A stretch of DNA of 64,000 nt from Brevibacterium sp. S111 (GCF_004745075.1 NZ_RHFH01000007.1:62001-126000); one strand, 5' to 3'. Counted from the stretch's first letter, positions 8,378 through 17,330 are shown. The notes: generated from the sequence alone by a model not told the origin. Program-made: numbers and translations.

Positions 8378-9592
8378 ATGAAGATCCTTGTCCTCGCGCC
8401 TGGTTCCCGCGGCGACGTCGAGCCTGCTATCCGCATCGCCTCGGGACTCATCGCCGACGGGCACCGGGCAACGATCGTCACTCATGCCGACTACGAGCAG
8501 TCCGTGACTGCCGCCGGCTGCGAATCCGTATCGTTCACCGTTCCCCTCGAACCGCCGCGGCCGCCCGGTGGCAAAGCTCCGGGAGCCCGCGGTTACCTTG
8601 CCCACCTGCGGGACTACATGCTCGACCATGCCCGCGCTGCGCTCGCCGCCGCAGCGGGCGGTGGGTTCGGGGCTGTCATCGCGAACCCGATTTCGCCGTA
8701 TGGTCACGACATCGCCGAAGCGTTGGATGTGCCCTCGGCCGAGGCGCTGCTGCAACCGGCCGAGCCGAGTCGAGGCTACCCGCCGATGATCGCTTCGAAC
8801 CTCGATCTCGGGCCCGTCCTCAACCGCGGTTTCGGCCGCCTGGCCCGACGCTTCCCCGCTCCCGTCGACACAGCGGTCGCTCATGTGCGCAGGGAACTGG
8901 GACTGCCGGATGAGAGCCGCCGTGCAGGCGCCCATCGACGGCTGAGCGCCGGCCTGCCCATCCACCACGGCATCTCGCCTGCAGTCCTGCCGCGTCCCAA
9001 CGACTGGCCGAGCAACCTCAGCCTCGACGGATTCTGGTGGCCCGTCGAGGATGAGGACTGGACACCCGCGGTCGGACTCGTCGACTTCCTCGCTGCTGGG
9101 CCCGCACCCGTCCTCATCACTTTGGGCAGCGTCGATACCGGCGGAAGTTCGGCGGTGACTGACTTCGCGGAGGCCACCGACCGCCGAGTGATCGTGCAGG
9201 GGGCCTGCGGCAGCAACCTCGCCGAGGCGGCTCCGCACCGAGTCTTCGCCGCGGACCATGTGCCCCATTCCTGGCTGCTGCCGCAGGTCGCGGCGGTCGT
9301 GCATCAGGCCGGTGCCGGAATCACCGCGGCCTGTCTGCGTGCCCAAACCCCGAGTGTCCCGCTGCCGCAGCACACCGACCAATTCTTCTGGGCGCGACGC
9401 GCACACGAACTCGGCACCGCGGTCACCCCGCTCACCGGAAAGCGCGTGAGCGGAGAAGGGGTGTCTGCAGGTGTGGAGCAGGTTCTCGGCGACTCAGGGT
9501 ACCGGCAGCGCGCCTCTCAGGTCGCTGCCCGACTCGACGACGGCGACAGCACGGCACCGCTGCGCCGGTGGGCAGCGATGTGTGATGGCTGA
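8378..9592 (+). CDS. GT1-like (UGT/MGT family) glycosyltransferase
   Basis: A 404-aa cytosolic glycosyltransferase with the GT-B fold of macrolide and UDP-glycosyltransferases. The N-terminus MKILVLAPGSRGDVEPAIRIASGL is the typical acceptor-domain opening. The C-terminal nucleotide-sugar motif is present as HVPHSWLLPQVAAVVHQAGAGITAACLRAQTPSVPLPQHTDQFFWARR. The usual HHGGxGT is altered to HQAGAGI, but the PxxxDQ pair is kept. Such enzymes glycosylate lipids, sterols or small toxic molecules, and several confer resistance. An AAAGGAG ribosome binding site precedes the ATG. The stop overlaps the ATG of the TetR gene by 8 bp, so the two are translationally coupled; sensing and modification of the same small molecule is plausible but inferred. 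Confidence 0.85.
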   Translation: MKILVLAPGSRGDVEPAIRIASGLIADGHRATIVTHADYEQSVTAAGCESVSFTVPLEPPRPPGGKAPGARGYLAHLRDYMLDHARAALAAAAGGGFGAVIANPISPYGHDIAEALDVPSAEALLQPAEPSRGYPPMIASNLDLGPVLNRGFGRLARRFPAPVDTAVAHVRRELGLPDESRRAGAHRRLSAGLPIHHGISPAVLPRPNDWPSNLSLDGFWWPVEDEDWTPAVGLVDFLAAGPAPVLITLGSVDTGGSSAVTDFAEATDRRVIVQGACGSNLAEAAPHRVFAADHVPHSWLLPQVAAVVHQAGAGITAACLRAQTPSVPLPQHTDQFFWARRAHELGTAVTPLTGKRVSGEGVSAGVEQVLGDSGYRQRASQVAARLDDGDSTAPLRRWAAMCDG

Positions 9593-10283
9593 GGAGGGCG
9601 CAACGACGGACAGGCACGTCGGGCCGGCCATCAGGATCGGCCGGCGGGCGAAGTTGAACCGGACCGTGATCGTTCGAGCCGCGATCGCTCTGGCCGATCG
9701 CAGCGGACTCGAAGCCGTGACCATGCGCGCCGTGGCCGCTGAGCTCGACAGTGCTGCAGCGGCCCTGTACCGGCATGTGAGGAACCGAGAGGAACTCGTC
9801 AACCTCGTTCGCGACAGCGCACTGACCGAACGAGGCGAAGCCACGGCGACCGGAGACTGGCAGACCGATCTGCGGACTTTCACGCACGGCCTCCTCGAGC
9901 TGCACTTCGCACATCCGTGGCTCGCCGCGGGCGGCCTGCCGACGAAGCTCGGCCCACAGGCCGTGGACGTCGTCGAGACAGCCATGTCACTGCTCACGCC
10001 CCATCCGGCGGGCCGGGGCCAGAAGTATTCGGCGATCGCAGTGCTCTTCGAACTCGTCGCGGGGTTCGCCCGCAGCGCTGCGGCGACGCAGCCGCTGATC
10101 GCCGACTTGGCCCCGCGTCCGGGTGAACCAGACGCCGATCGCGACGAGGCCGCCGGCGATCACTCCGAGACGATCAATGGGCCGGACTTCGAGGCCCAGC
10201 GCGCGCATGCACTCACCGTCATCCTCGCGGCGACGTGTGGAGTTCTCGACAGCGAGCAGCTGCACACCCGAAGAGATCCCTGA
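9585..10283 (+). CDS. TetR/AcrR family regulator coupled to glycosyltransferase
   Basis: A 232-aa regulator. After a basic segment (GRRAKLNRTVIVRAAIALAD), residues 40-75 carry the TetR helix-turn-helix with the form AVTMRAVAAELDSAAAALYRHVRNREEL. This matches the subgroup related to classical TetR with a TetR_C-like ligand domain, often controlling drug or secondary-metabolite functions. The ATG at 9585 lies inside the 3' end of the glycosyltransferase gene; a GTG at 9582 is also possible. The candidate operator at 8354-8364 would allow control of its own operon. It converges on the amidase gene. Confidence 0.85.
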   Translation: MAEEGATTDRHVGPAIRIGRRAKLNRTVIVRAAIALADRSGLEAVTMRAVAAELDSAAAALYRHVRNREELVNLVRDSALTERGEATATGDWQTDLRTFTHGLLELHFAHPWLAAGGLPTKLGPQAVDVVETAMSLLTPHPAGRGQKYSAIAVLFELVAGFARSAAATQPLIADLAPRPGEPDADRDEAAGDHSETINGPDFEAQRAHALTVILAATCGVLDSEQLHTRRDP

Positions 10284-10349
10284 CGATCTGAGCGACCCGA
10301 TGCGCGTATGACCGGTCGCCGCAGGCACCCACGACCGTGCCATGATCGC

Positions 10350-12074
10350 TCACAGACGCGGGGTCCGCGGCGGCACCTCCCGGCGCGCTCCCGTGGCTTC
10401 GAACGCCGCGGCGATCTTGATGAGCGCGGTGTCGTCCCAGCCGCGGCCCGCGATCGTCAGACCCACCGGAATGCCGGTGTCGGCCATCGTGCCCATCGGC
10501 ACCGTCACCGAGGGGATGCCGAGATGACGCGGCACAAGGTTGCCGTTGGCCACCCATGTGCCGTTGCGCCACCCGAGATCAGCCGAGGCCTCATCGACGT
10601 CCATGTCCGCCGGTCCCACATCGGCCATCGCCGGGAAGACCACGGCATCGAGTCCGTTGGCATCCATCCACTCTTCGAGGTCGACACGGCGAGTCTCCTC
10701 GAGCCCGCGCACACCGGATTCGAGCTCCGGGATCTCCGTCAGCGACGCATAGCCATTGGCCCGCACCTGTTCCGGATAGGTCGCGATATCGTCGTCGAAG
10801 CCGAAATACCGGTCGGGCAGCGCACCCTCGGGCTGCGGGAAGATCAACGCCCCGTCGACCTCGGCGAGCGTGGGCAGATTCGGATCCCCATTTGCTGAGA
10901 GGAAATCGTCCCACGCCCACGAGGAGAGGTCGTTGATCTCCCGATCGAGATACTCAGGTGAGACGAGTCCGCGAGTCCTGATCGTCGGAGCGCCGAGGCG
11001 GTCGCCCTCGTAATTGCTCACGACCGGGAAATCCGTCTCGACAACCTCGGCGCCGGCGGCTTCGAAATCGGCCCGCGCGGCCTGCCACGCCTCGATCACC
11101 GAGGCACGAGTGACGACCCGCTGTCCCGTGGGCCCGCCGATCCCGCCGTCCGGATTCGTCCCGGCCTCGTCATCGGCGTTGATGTACATCCGCGGCACTC
11201 CGAGGCGGGCACCGGCGAGCACCGACCGGGCCTCCTCGGCTGACTCCGGCAGCAGCGAGGCATACGAGGCTGGGCGCACAGCGCTCGCCTTCGGAATGCT
11301 CACCCAGGGTTGGACGCGCCAGAAATCGCCGCGGGTCTCGGCATCATCGTCGACGATGACGTCGAGGACCTCGAGCAGATCAGCCATCGTTCGGGTGTGG
11401 GGGACCACGACGTCCATGGTCGGCACGAGCGGCCAGTTCCCGCGCACGCTGATGACCCCGCGCGAGGGCGTGTAGGCGATGAGCGCATTGTGCGAAGCCG
11501 GTGCCCGACCGGACGACCAGGTCTCTTCCCCGAGGCCGAAAGCCGCGAAGCTCGCGGTTGTGGCGGTGCCCGAGCCGTTCGAAGATCCCGAGGCGAATGC
11601 GCTGGTCAGCCAGTCCGCGCTGTACGGGCTCTCGGCGCGGCCGTAGAGCCCGCGCTGCATGCCGCCGTTGGCCATCGGCGGCATGTTCGTCAGGCCCAAG
11701 CAGATGGCACCGTCGGCGCGCAGGCGTTCGATCGTGAACGCATCCTTCTGCGCGATCAGATCGGCGAACGCCGGCGACCCGGACGCGACCGTGAGGCCGG
11801 CGACCATGTAGCTGTCCTTCGCCGTGTACGGAATCCCGTCGAGGGGGCCGAGCGTGGTCCCGGCGGTACGTCGTTCGTCGGAGGCGGCAGCCTCGGTCAG
11901 CGCTTGGGGGTTCGCAACGATCACGGAGTTGAGCTTCGTGCCGGTATCCCGGCCGTCGAATGCGGCGATCCGATCCTGATAGGCCTCGACGAGCTCCACC
12001 GAGGTGGTGCGGCCGTCCTCAAGGGCCGACCGCAGATCGGCGATGGACGCTTCGACGACGTCGAACTTCGACAT
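10350..12074 (-). CDS. Amidase-signature family hydrolase
   Basis: A 574-aa amidase-signature enzyme. The catalytic Lys lies in PLDGIPYTAKDSYMVAG and the Ser-cisSer-Ser part in SAFASGSSNGSGTATTASFAAFGLGEET, where the usual Gly-rich stretch is partly replaced. The C-terminal SVTVPMG...GIPVGLTIAGRGWDD is the standard family ending. It resembles the large allophanate hydrolase/glutamyl-tRNA amidase-like enzymes that hydrolyse small amides. The start at 12074 follows a CCGGAGG ribosome binding site at 6 bp; an ATG two codons earlier is less well placed. It is divergent from mobA with a 120-bp gap. The substrate is unknown and no operon partner is visible. Confidence 0.85.
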   Translation of the reverse strand: MSKFDVVEASIADLRSALEDGRTTSVELVEAYQDRIAAFDGRDTGTKLNSVIVANPQALTEAAASDERRTAGTTLGPLDGIPYTAKDSYMVAGLTVASGSPAFADLIAQKDAFTIERLRADGAICLGLTNMPPMANGGMQRGLYGRAESPYSADWLTSAFASGSSNGSGTATTASFAAFGLGEETWSSGRAPASHNALIAYTPSRGVISVRGNWPLVPTMDVVVPHTRTMADLLEVLDVIVDDDAETRGDFWRVQPWVSIPKASAVRPASYASLLPESAEEARSVLAGARLGVPRMYINADDEAGTNPDGGIGGPTGQRVVTRASVIEAWQAARADFEAAGAEVVETDFPVVSNYEGDRLGAPTIRTRGLVSPEYLDREINDLSSWAWDDFLSANGDPNLPTLAEVDGALIFPQPEGALPDRYFGFDDDIATYPEQVRANGYASLTEIPELESGVRGLEETRRVDLEEWMDANGLDAVVFPAMADVGPADMDVDEASADLGWRNGTWVANGNLVPRHLGIPSVTVPMGTMADTGIPVGLTIAGRGWDDTALIKIAAAFEATGARREVPPRTPRL

Positions 12075-12194
12075 GTTCATCCTCCGGGCACTCGACGGTG
12101 CGTGCGCGATGTGGGTGTGTTCCTGCCCAGGGTAGCGCCGATCCGGTCGTGATGGGCTGCGGATTCCGTTGCCGACGCTCGGTACGATCAAGGC

Positions 12195-12848
12195 ATGACG
12201 GTCAACGCAATCATTCTCACTGGGGGTCGTTCCCGCCGTTTCGGCGGCGAGTACAAACCCGGGGTCGACGTGGGCGGGAAGTCGACGATCTCACGGATCC
12301 TCAACAGTATCCGCAGGCTTGACACGGGGCATCTTGCAGAGGCCAGCGGCGATGCGGGTAGCGACGCCGATTCCGGTCAGGTTTCGATCACGTGCTCCGA
12401 GGTGTGGGTAGCCGGACCCGTGGGCGGTCTGTCGGCCGCAGAAAAGGCGACCGTTCACGAAGTGCGGGAGGAGCCCGCGTTTGCCGGGCCGCTGGCAGGA
12501 ATTGCGGCCGCCGTGGCTGCGATGTCGCCTTCCGAAATCATTCTCGTCCTCGCCGGGGATATGCCGATGATTACAGCGAGCCACCTCGGCAGACTCATCC
12601 ACGCCTGTCGAGAAACCGGACGGCTGGCCACTGCGAAAGATGATCGCGGGAAGACGCAGTTTTTGTGTGCGGCGTGGCCATCCGAACTGCTGCGCGGTCG
12701 CCTCAACGGCATCGGCGATCCCACCGACCGGGCGGTCAGACTCCTGTTCTCCGGTCTCGAACCGACCGTGGTCGACGTGGACCCGGACGTGGTGAGCGAT
12801 TTCGACACCGCGGCCGAGCTCGAAGCGATTCGAACTCGGCTGCAGTGA
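12195..12848 (+). CDS. mobA: MobA-like molybdenum cofactor nucleotidyltransferase
   Basis: A 217-aa NTP transferase. The N-terminal nucleotide loop is AIILTGGRSRRFGGEYKPGVDVGGKS, in which LTGGRSRRFG replaces the usual LAGGxSxRMG but keeps the GG and R positions. The metal/GTP-binding motif LVLAGDMPMI is near residue 115. A C-terminal FDTAAELEAI is typical of MobA and MoaA-linked fusions. The likely reaction is transfer of GMP or CMP to molybdopterin. No other molybdenum cofactor genes are in view, so assignment to MobA rather than MocA is inferred from family similarity. The segment between the P-loop and the fold core is longer than in E. coli MobA. Confidence 0.78.
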   Translation: MTVNAIILTGGRSRRFGGEYKPGVDVGGKSTISRILNSIRRLDTGHLAEASGDAGSDADSGQVSITCSEVWVAGPVGGLSAAEKATVHEVREEPAFAGPLAGIAAAVAAMSPSEIILVLAGDMPMITASHLGRLIHACRETGRLATAKDDRGKTQFLCAAWPSELLRGRLNGIGDPTDRAVRLLFSGLEPTVVDVDPDVVSDFDTAAELEAIRTRLQ

Positions 12849-12912
12849 ATGTTCCGGCGAACCGTGCGACGGCGGTCATCGTGACTCACGACGGTCGCCT
12901 CGGCGAGGGTCT

Positions 12913-14583
12913 TCAGCCGTCGATCTGCGTCTGTTCGACGGCCTCGACGGCTTCTTCGGGACTCAGGCGGCAGGCGATGCCGATGTAGAAGACGATGATC
13001 GAGAAGATCACGGTGACGATCTCGCCGACGATGAAGCCGAGGAGGTCGAGGCCGCCGCCGTAGTGACCGATGAAGCTGAGGACGACGAGCCCGACCATCC
13101 ACAGCAGCATCCACCAGCCCGAACGCATCTTCAGATCCGGCAGGCGGGACTTGTCCTTGGCGAAGATGTGGTGGGCGATCATCACGACATAGCCGATGGC
13201 CACGGCGAGGAACAGCTTCCAGTTCGTCTCCCACCCCGTCCAGTAGACGATGAGGTTCGCGCAGACGAACCCGATGATCGGCAGCGCATCACCGCCGGGC
13301 AGCTTGAAGGGGCGATCCTGCTCGGGTAGCTGACGGCGCAGTGCCGCCACCACGACGGGGCCGGTGGCGAACGAGAGCACCGTGCCCGAGGTGATGAAGC
13401 CGACGAGCTTCGCCCAGGACGGGAACGGCAGGAACATGATGCACGAGACGACGAAGACCATGAGCAGCGAGATCCACGGCACGCCGTTCTTGTTGAGCTT
13501 CGCCAGGGCGCGGGGTGCGTTGCCGACCTTCGCCTGCGAGTACGACAGGCGTGGAGCCAGAGCGGTGTAGATCAGACCGGTGTCGGCGGGGGAGATGATC
13601 GCATCACCGTAGAGGATGATGGCCAGCCACACCGCTCCCAGCAGCAGGGAGATCTCGGCCAGAGGGCCCGCATCGTTGGTGAACGCGAGGTTCGCCCAAC
13701 CGTCCTTGAGCAGGTCGGTCGGCAGAGCGCCGATGAAAGCGGCCTGCAGGAGGATGTAGATGGCTCCGGTGACGAGGATCGATCCGACGACGGCGAAAGG
13801 CACGTTCTTCTGTGGGTTCGTCGTCTCGCCTGCGAACTCCACGCCCTGCCGGAATCCGAGGTAGGAGAAGACGATGCCCGCGGCGGGTAGGGCGGCGAGG
13901 ATCGGGCTCACTCCGTTGGGCGCGAAGCCGCCGAACTGCTGTGAGGTGAAGTGGCCGGGGTTGAAGGCCAGTGCGAAGAACACGACGATGACGAGGACGA
14001 TGACGACGAGCTTCCACCACACGAGGATGTTGTTGAAGCGGGCGAACAGCGAGACGCCGTAGAGGTTGATGATGCTGAAGACGAGCATGAGCCCGATGCT
14101 CACCGCGATGCCGGGGCCGGTGAGGACGGCGACGTCATCGACGGTGTGCATGAGCCAGGGCAGATAGCTCGAAGCGTACTGCACGGCCGCCATGACCTCG
14201 ATCGGCACGGTCGCCGCGACGGAGAGCCAGGTGATCCAGCCTGAGGTGAAGCTGGCGAAGGATCCGAACGAGAAGTGCGGGAAGCGGATGACACCGCCGG
14301 CGACGGGGAACATCACGCCGAGTTCGGCGTAGTTGAGTGCCACGAAGATCATCATCACCGCGCCCAGGGCCCAGGAGATCAACGAGGCGGGTCCGACCAT
14401 CACCGAGGCGTTGAAGGCTCCGAAGAGCCAGCCGGAACCGATGATCGAGCCGACCCCTGTGAACAGCAGGCCGATCTTTCCGATATCTCTCTTCAGTCCC
14501 TTGTCGCTGCGGACGTCGACCTTCATCGGTCTGCCGGCACCGGAGGCCGCAGCTCCGGGTGTCGGGGGATTCATGGTGGACAT
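12913..14583 (-). CDS. APC-family amino-acid permease (AspT/YveA-like)
   Basis: A 556-aa transporter with about 12-14 membrane helices. The first helix carries the APC signature IGLLFTGVGSIIGSGWLFGAFNASVMVGPASLISW, with the substrate-binding GSG. The general layout and length (above 530 aa with an extended C-terminus) resemble aspartate:proton symporters such as B. subtilis YveA. The start at 14583 follows a GAAGGGG site; upstream codons are not supported. The neighbour at 15000 is a GntR repressor, and two matching palindromes lie in the gap, so repression by that protein is likely. The gene faces mobA tail to tail. Confidence 0.85.
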   Translation of the reverse strand: MSTMNPPTPGAAASGAGRPMKVDVRSDKGLKRDIGKIGLLFTGVGSIIGSGWLFGAFNASVMVGPASLISWALGAVMMIFVALNYAELGVMFPVAGGVIRFPHFSFGSFASFTSGWITWLSVAATVPIEVMAAVQYASSYLPWLMHTVDDVAVLTGPGIAVSIGLMLVFSIINLYGVSLFARFNNILVWWKLVVIVLVIVVFFALAFNPGHFTSQQFGGFAPNGVSPILAALPAAGIVFSYLGFRQGVEFAGETTNPQKNVPFAVVGSILVTGAIYILLQAAFIGALPTDLLKDGWANLAFTNDAGPLAEISLLLGAVWLAIILYGDAIISPADTGLIYTALAPRLSYSQAKVGNAPRALAKLNKNGVPWISLLMVFVVSCIMFLPFPSWAKLVGFITSGTVLSFATGPVVVAALRRQLPEQDRPFKLPGGDALPIIGFVCANLIVYWTGWETNWKLFLAVAIGYVVMIAHHIFAKDKSRLPDLKMRSGWWMLLWMVGLVVLSFIGHYGGGLDLLGFIVGEIVTVIFSIIVFYIGIACRLSPEEAVEAVEQTQIDG

Positions 14584-14750
14584 CTTTGCCCCTTCGTTTT
14601 CGAAACCATTTTCGACTGTTGAAGTCTGCGCCGCCCTGTGGGTGATGTCAATCACTGTCAGAGCGTTTGCGGCTCATTTGAGAGGGCACCTTTATACGCC
14701 AGATGACCAGCGACGATGCTCAGTTTTCCGAGTCGCGGAGTCGGCGATCT

Positions 14751-14768
14751 GCGATTGGATCCAATCGC
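14751..14768. promoter_or_regulatory. GntR operator candidate, copy 1 (perfect 18-bp palindrome)
   Basis: GCGATTGGA/TCCAATCGC is perfectly symmetric. It lies in the 416-bp gap between the APC permease and the GntR gene. The ATTGGATCCAAT core is the style of site used by FCD-type GntR repressors. A second near-copy is at 14827-14842. Confidence 0.7.
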
Positions 14769-14826
14769 GTGGGAAATGGCGGAATCGATGCCGGAATCGC
14801 GGATGGCAGTGACAAGGAGAAGGGGT

Positions 14827-14842
14827 CGATTGGATCCGATCG
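14827..14842. promoter_or_regulatory. GntR operator candidate, copy 2
   Basis: CGATTGGA/TCCGATCG repeats the palindrome at 14751-14768 with one mismatch between arms. The centres are 75 bp apart, close to seven helical turns, so both copies would face the same side of the DNA. Confidence 0.65.
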
Positions 14843-14999
14843 GCGGAAAGTCTCACAGATTTCCCTCAGCGCAGATCGGCGGCTGTGTAGGGTGATGGCG
14901 ACGGATTGCAATTGGGTTGCGATTTTTCGCCCGTTCGGCGCGTCGCGCCGAACGTCGGGGTCGAGCGCGAAGGATCTCATCCGCAGGAGGGAGTGCGCG

Positions 15000-15653
15000 A
15001 TGACCCACGATCCAGGTCGCAGTGCCGCGATCGCGGCAGAGCTGCGGGCGCGCATCATCGACGGTCAGCTGCCGCCGGGGGCGCGCATCCGGCAGGAGGA
15101 GATCGCCGATGAGTTCGGCGTCAGCCGGATCCCCATCCGTGAGGCCCTGCGCAGCCTCGCCGCCGCCGGACTGATCACGCTGGTGCCGTCGACGGGGGCG
15201 TGGGTGACCGAACTCAGCCTCGAGGAGTGCCGCGAGGTCTACCTCATGCGCGAACGCCTCGAGCCGCTGCTGCTGTCGATGGCGATCCCCCTGCATGCCC
15301 CGGAGGCGATGGCGGATTTCGTCCACCTCGCCGAGGCGGTCGAGTCCGCGACATCGGCCGGTGAGTTCCTCGAACGCGACCGCGACTTCCACCGCGCGAT
15401 CATGGCCGTGCCCGATGCGGCACGGCTGAGCGAGACCGTCGACCACCTGTGGAACCTCAGTCACTACTACCGCAGGCGGCTGCTGACCGCCGATGTGCAC
15501 CGACGCAAGACCGACATCTTCGCCGAGCATCGGATGATCCTGCGCGCGATCGAGATCGAAGATATCGAATCCGCCGAGGCGGCCATGGCTTCCCATATCC
15601 GCCACACCCGCCGACTCGTCGAAGCCGATCCGCAGCTGTTCGAGCGAGGCTGA
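15000..15653 (+). CDS. GntR-family (FCD) transcriptional regulator
   Basis: A 217-aa regulator. Residues 10-75 form the GntR winged helix (AAELRARIIDGQLPPGARIRQEEIADEFGVSRIPIREALRSLAAAGLI). Residues 85-210 are an all-helical FCD effector domain with the metal-coordinating pattern D...H...H (RDRDFHRAI, EHRMIL, SHIRHTRR). The start at 15000 has an AGGAGGG ribosome binding site; the open frame runs 300 bp further upstream but that stretch contains the operators and is not coding. FCD regulators usually sense carboxylic acids or amino acids, which fits the divergent APC permease. The protein likely represses that permease and perhaps itself. Confidence 0.9.
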   Translation: MTHDPGRSAAIAAELRARIIDGQLPPGARIRQEEIADEFGVSRIPIREALRSLAAAGLITLVPSTGAWVTELSLEECREVYLMRERLEPLLLSMAIPLHAPEAMADFVHLAEAVESATSAGEFLERDRDFHRAIMAVPDAARLSETVDHLWNLSHYYRRRLLTADVHRRKTDIFAEHRMILRAIEIEDIESAEAAMASHIRHTRRLVEADPQLFERG

Positions 15654-15678
15654 ACCGTCCGCTCGGGACGGGGCCGAC

Positions 15679-15801
15679 TCAGCCCTGTCGAGCTTTGAAT
15701 CGGGGATTCTTCTTGTTGATGACGTAGACGCGTCCGCGTCGACGGACGACCTGAGAGCCGGGCTGGGACTTCAGGGACCGCAGTGAACGTCGAACCTTCA
15801 T
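15679..15801 (-). CDS. ykgO: Ribosomal protein L36, zinc-free (C-minus) paralogue
   Basis: A 40-aa basic protein, [19 protein letters not shown] at the N-terminus and NPRFKARQG at the C-terminus. It has the L36/YkgO form with [18 protein letters not shown] but no cysteine at all, whereas the housekeeping L36 carries a CxxC...CxxxxH zinc knuckle. Such C-minus paralogues replace zinc-binding ribosomal proteins under zinc starvation and are normally repressed by Zur. A Zur-box candidate lies immediately upstream (15815-15835), and a zur gene lies 1.1 kb away. The ribosome binding site GGAGTGACACTC is weakly placed. Confidence 0.9.
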   Translation of the reverse strand: MKVRRSLRSLKSQPGSQVVRRRGRVYVINKKNPRFKARQG

Positions 15802-15814
15802 GAGTGTCACTCCT

Positions 15815-15835
15815 TAGTGAAAACGAGTATCATTA
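15815..15835. promoter_or_regulatory. Zur-box candidate 1 (ykgO / Mrf-like divergent promoter)
   Basis: The 21-mer begins TAGTGAAAAC and ends TATCATTA. It matches the second candidate at 17364 at 14 of 21 positions; the shared pattern is TARTGAAA-N5-TAYCATTA. It lies between the zinc-free L36 gene and the CobW-like gene, so one Zur dimer or dimer pair could repress both. Confidence 0.7.
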
Positions 15836-15870
15836 ACAGTAATACTATGGTCTCAGACGAAGGGAAGCGA

Positions 15871-16884
15871 ATGCAGGACTCATTCGAGAGTGCGCGAGCA
15901 CCGGTGGCCGGTGAGATCGAAGCGATCGCGGTCGTCGGTCTCTGCGCCGCGGAGCGACGGCGATATGCGATGGCGCTGGCGGGAGCGCGCGATTATGTGT
16001 TCGTTCCCGCGGAACAGACCGTGCAGGGCATCGAGGTCATCGACCGCCTCGTCGCCCTGGTTGCGATGACGCCGAGTGTGCGCGGCTTCGTGCTCGAGTA
16101 CGACGATGAGACGAGCTGTGCGGAGATCATCGGCGCCCTGAGTGCCCCGGAGTCCCGGGCCGTCCTGACCGATCTCGTGTGTGTGCTCGACCTCGTGTGC
16201 CTGCCTGCCGATCTGGGCTGCGAAGACCGTGCCGCGCTGCTCGTCGATCAGGTCGAATTCGCCTCCACGCTCGTCCTGCTCGAGCCCGGAGAGCGGATCG
16301 ACTTCGCCGGCTTCGCCGCCGCCCTCGGTCTGGTCGGGCACCTGGCGCCGGAGGCCAGGCAGTTCATCGCCGAGGCAGACGCCGTGCATGCCCCGGAGCG
16401 CTGGGACTTCGGCGGGCGACCTCCGGCGGCCGGGTGGACGGCGATCCTCAACGCGGAGTTTCGGCCGCCTGCCCATACGGGAGGCGTCGGGGCCTGCCGC
16501 TACGAGCAGGCGCGCCCGTTCCACCCGCAGCGCCTGCAGGCGGTGCTCACTGCCGCACTCGGCGAAGGCCGCTGGGGCCGAATCGTGCGCTCTGCCGGAT
16601 TCGCCAGACTGGCGTCCCGGCCCTATGTCAGCGCGCATTGGGACCAGGCCGGAAGCCTGCTGAGGCTGACGCCGCTGTCGGCGGGCCCGTTTGTCGGTGC
16701 TGGGGCTGAGCTGCTCGCGTGGGGACAGGAGCTTGCCGTCATCGGCTTCGACCTCGACGAGGCGGGGCTGTGCGAAGCGCTCGATCGTGCGGTGCTCACC
16801 GATGCCGAACTGCTGGCCGGACCGATGGCCTGGTTGGAGTACACGGACGAATTCCCCGCCTGGGACACCGCGCACCGGAGCTGA
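15871..16884 (+). CDS. P-loop-less CobW-like protein, Mrf-type (ribosome hibernation factor candidate)
   Basis: A 337-aa protein with the CobW/G3E GTPase outline but no Walker A: the strand IAVVGLCAAERRRYAMALA stands where GFLGAGKTTLL is expected, and the CxCC zinc motif is missing too. The LLVDQVEFASTLVLLEP stretch matches CobW LVDQIEFADVIVLNK, with the NK lost. The C-terminal CobW domain is preserved (ARPFHPQRLQAVL; LTDAELLAGPMAWLEYTDEFPAW). From memory this is the architecture of mycobacterial Mrf (Rv0106), which recruits the hibernation factor Mpy to zinc-starved ribosomes. Divergence from a zinc-free L36 gene across a Zur box supports that role. I chose the ATG at 15871 for its GAAGGGAAG site; an ATG at 15847 is possible. 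Confidence 0.75.
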   Translation: MQDSFESARAPVAGEIEAIAVVGLCAAERRRYAMALAGARDYVFVPAEQTVQGIEVIDRLVALVAMTPSVRGFVLEYDDETSCAEIIGALSAPESRAVLTDLVCVLDLVCLPADLGCEDRAALLVDQVEFASTLVLLEPGERIDFAGFAAALGLVGHLAPEARQFIAEADAVHAPERWDFGGRPPAAGWTAILNAEFRPPAHTGGVGACRYEQARPFHPQRLQAVLTAALGEGRWGRIVRSAGFARLASRPYVSAHWDQAGSLLRLTPLSAGPFVGAGAELLAWGQELAVIGFDLDEAGLCEALDRAVLTDAELLAGPMAWLEYTDEFPAWDTAHRS

Positions 16885-16890
16885 CGGCGT

Positions 16891-17298
16891 CTACACCGCG
16901 GCAGCCGCCCGGCACTCGGCGCACAGGCCGAAGATCTCGAAGACATGGTGTGTGATCTCGAATCCGTTCGAGGCCGCAGTCGTGCGCATCCAGTCCTCGC
17001 TCGGCGGGTCGATCTCGACGGCGGTGCCGCAGCGCTCGCAGACGAGATGATGGTGATGCTCGGTCTGCGTGCAGGCGCGGAAGAGCTGAGTCTCGGCGAC
17101 GGTGATCGTATCGGCCTCACCGCTGTGACCGAGCGCATTGAGCTGGCGGTACACCGTGGCCAGGCCGACGCTCGCGCCTTCGTCCTCGAGGCGGCGGTGC
17201 AGCTGCTTGGCCGAGACGAAGCGGGTTTCGGACTCCAGGGCTGCGCGGATGAGGGCCTTCTGCGCGGTGCTCCGCGGCTTCTTCGGTGGAGACGCCAT
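16891..17298 (-). CDS. zur: Fur-family regulator, probable zinc uptake regulator Zur
   Basis: A 135-aa Fur-family repressor. Residues 5-85 form the winged helix (STAQKALIRAALESETRFVSAKQLHRRLEDEGASVGLATVYRQLNAL). The regulatory metal region reads CTQTEHHHHLVCERCG, with a second pair CAEC near the C-terminus, giving the two CxxC structural zinc motifs. The assignment to Zur rather than Fur comes from context: flanking CobW-type zinc proteins, a zinc-free L36 gene and two similar AT-rich boxes. The start at 17298 follows an AGGAGGGTG site. It converges on the Mrf-like gene with a 6-bp gap and is divergent from the CobW GTPase. Confidence 0.88.
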   Translation of the reverse strand: MASPPKKPRSTAQKALIRAALESETRFVSAKQLHRRLEDEGASVGLATVYRQLNALGHSGEADTITVAETQLFRACTQTEHHHHLVCERCGTAVEIDPPSEDWMRTTAASNGFEITHHVFEIFGLCAECRAAAAV

Positions 17299-17330
17299 GG
17301 GACACCCTCCTCGGGCGGGTCGACGGTACA

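Larger units (their letters stand above)
14584..14999. other. 416-bp intergenic region between permease and GntR gene
   Basis: Holds the two palindromic operators at 14751 and 14827 and the divergent start regions. Near the permease start there is a short TTTTCGAAA/CATTTTCGA repetition (about 14593-14612). An open frame that continues from the GntR gene through this region has atypical composition and no ribosome binding site, so I regard it as non-coding. Confidence 0.6.

Noticed and set aside
14703-14999. N-terminal extension of the GntR regulator
   Set aside because: The stretch contains both palindromic operators and has no ribosome binding site; the ATG at 15000 has a strong one.
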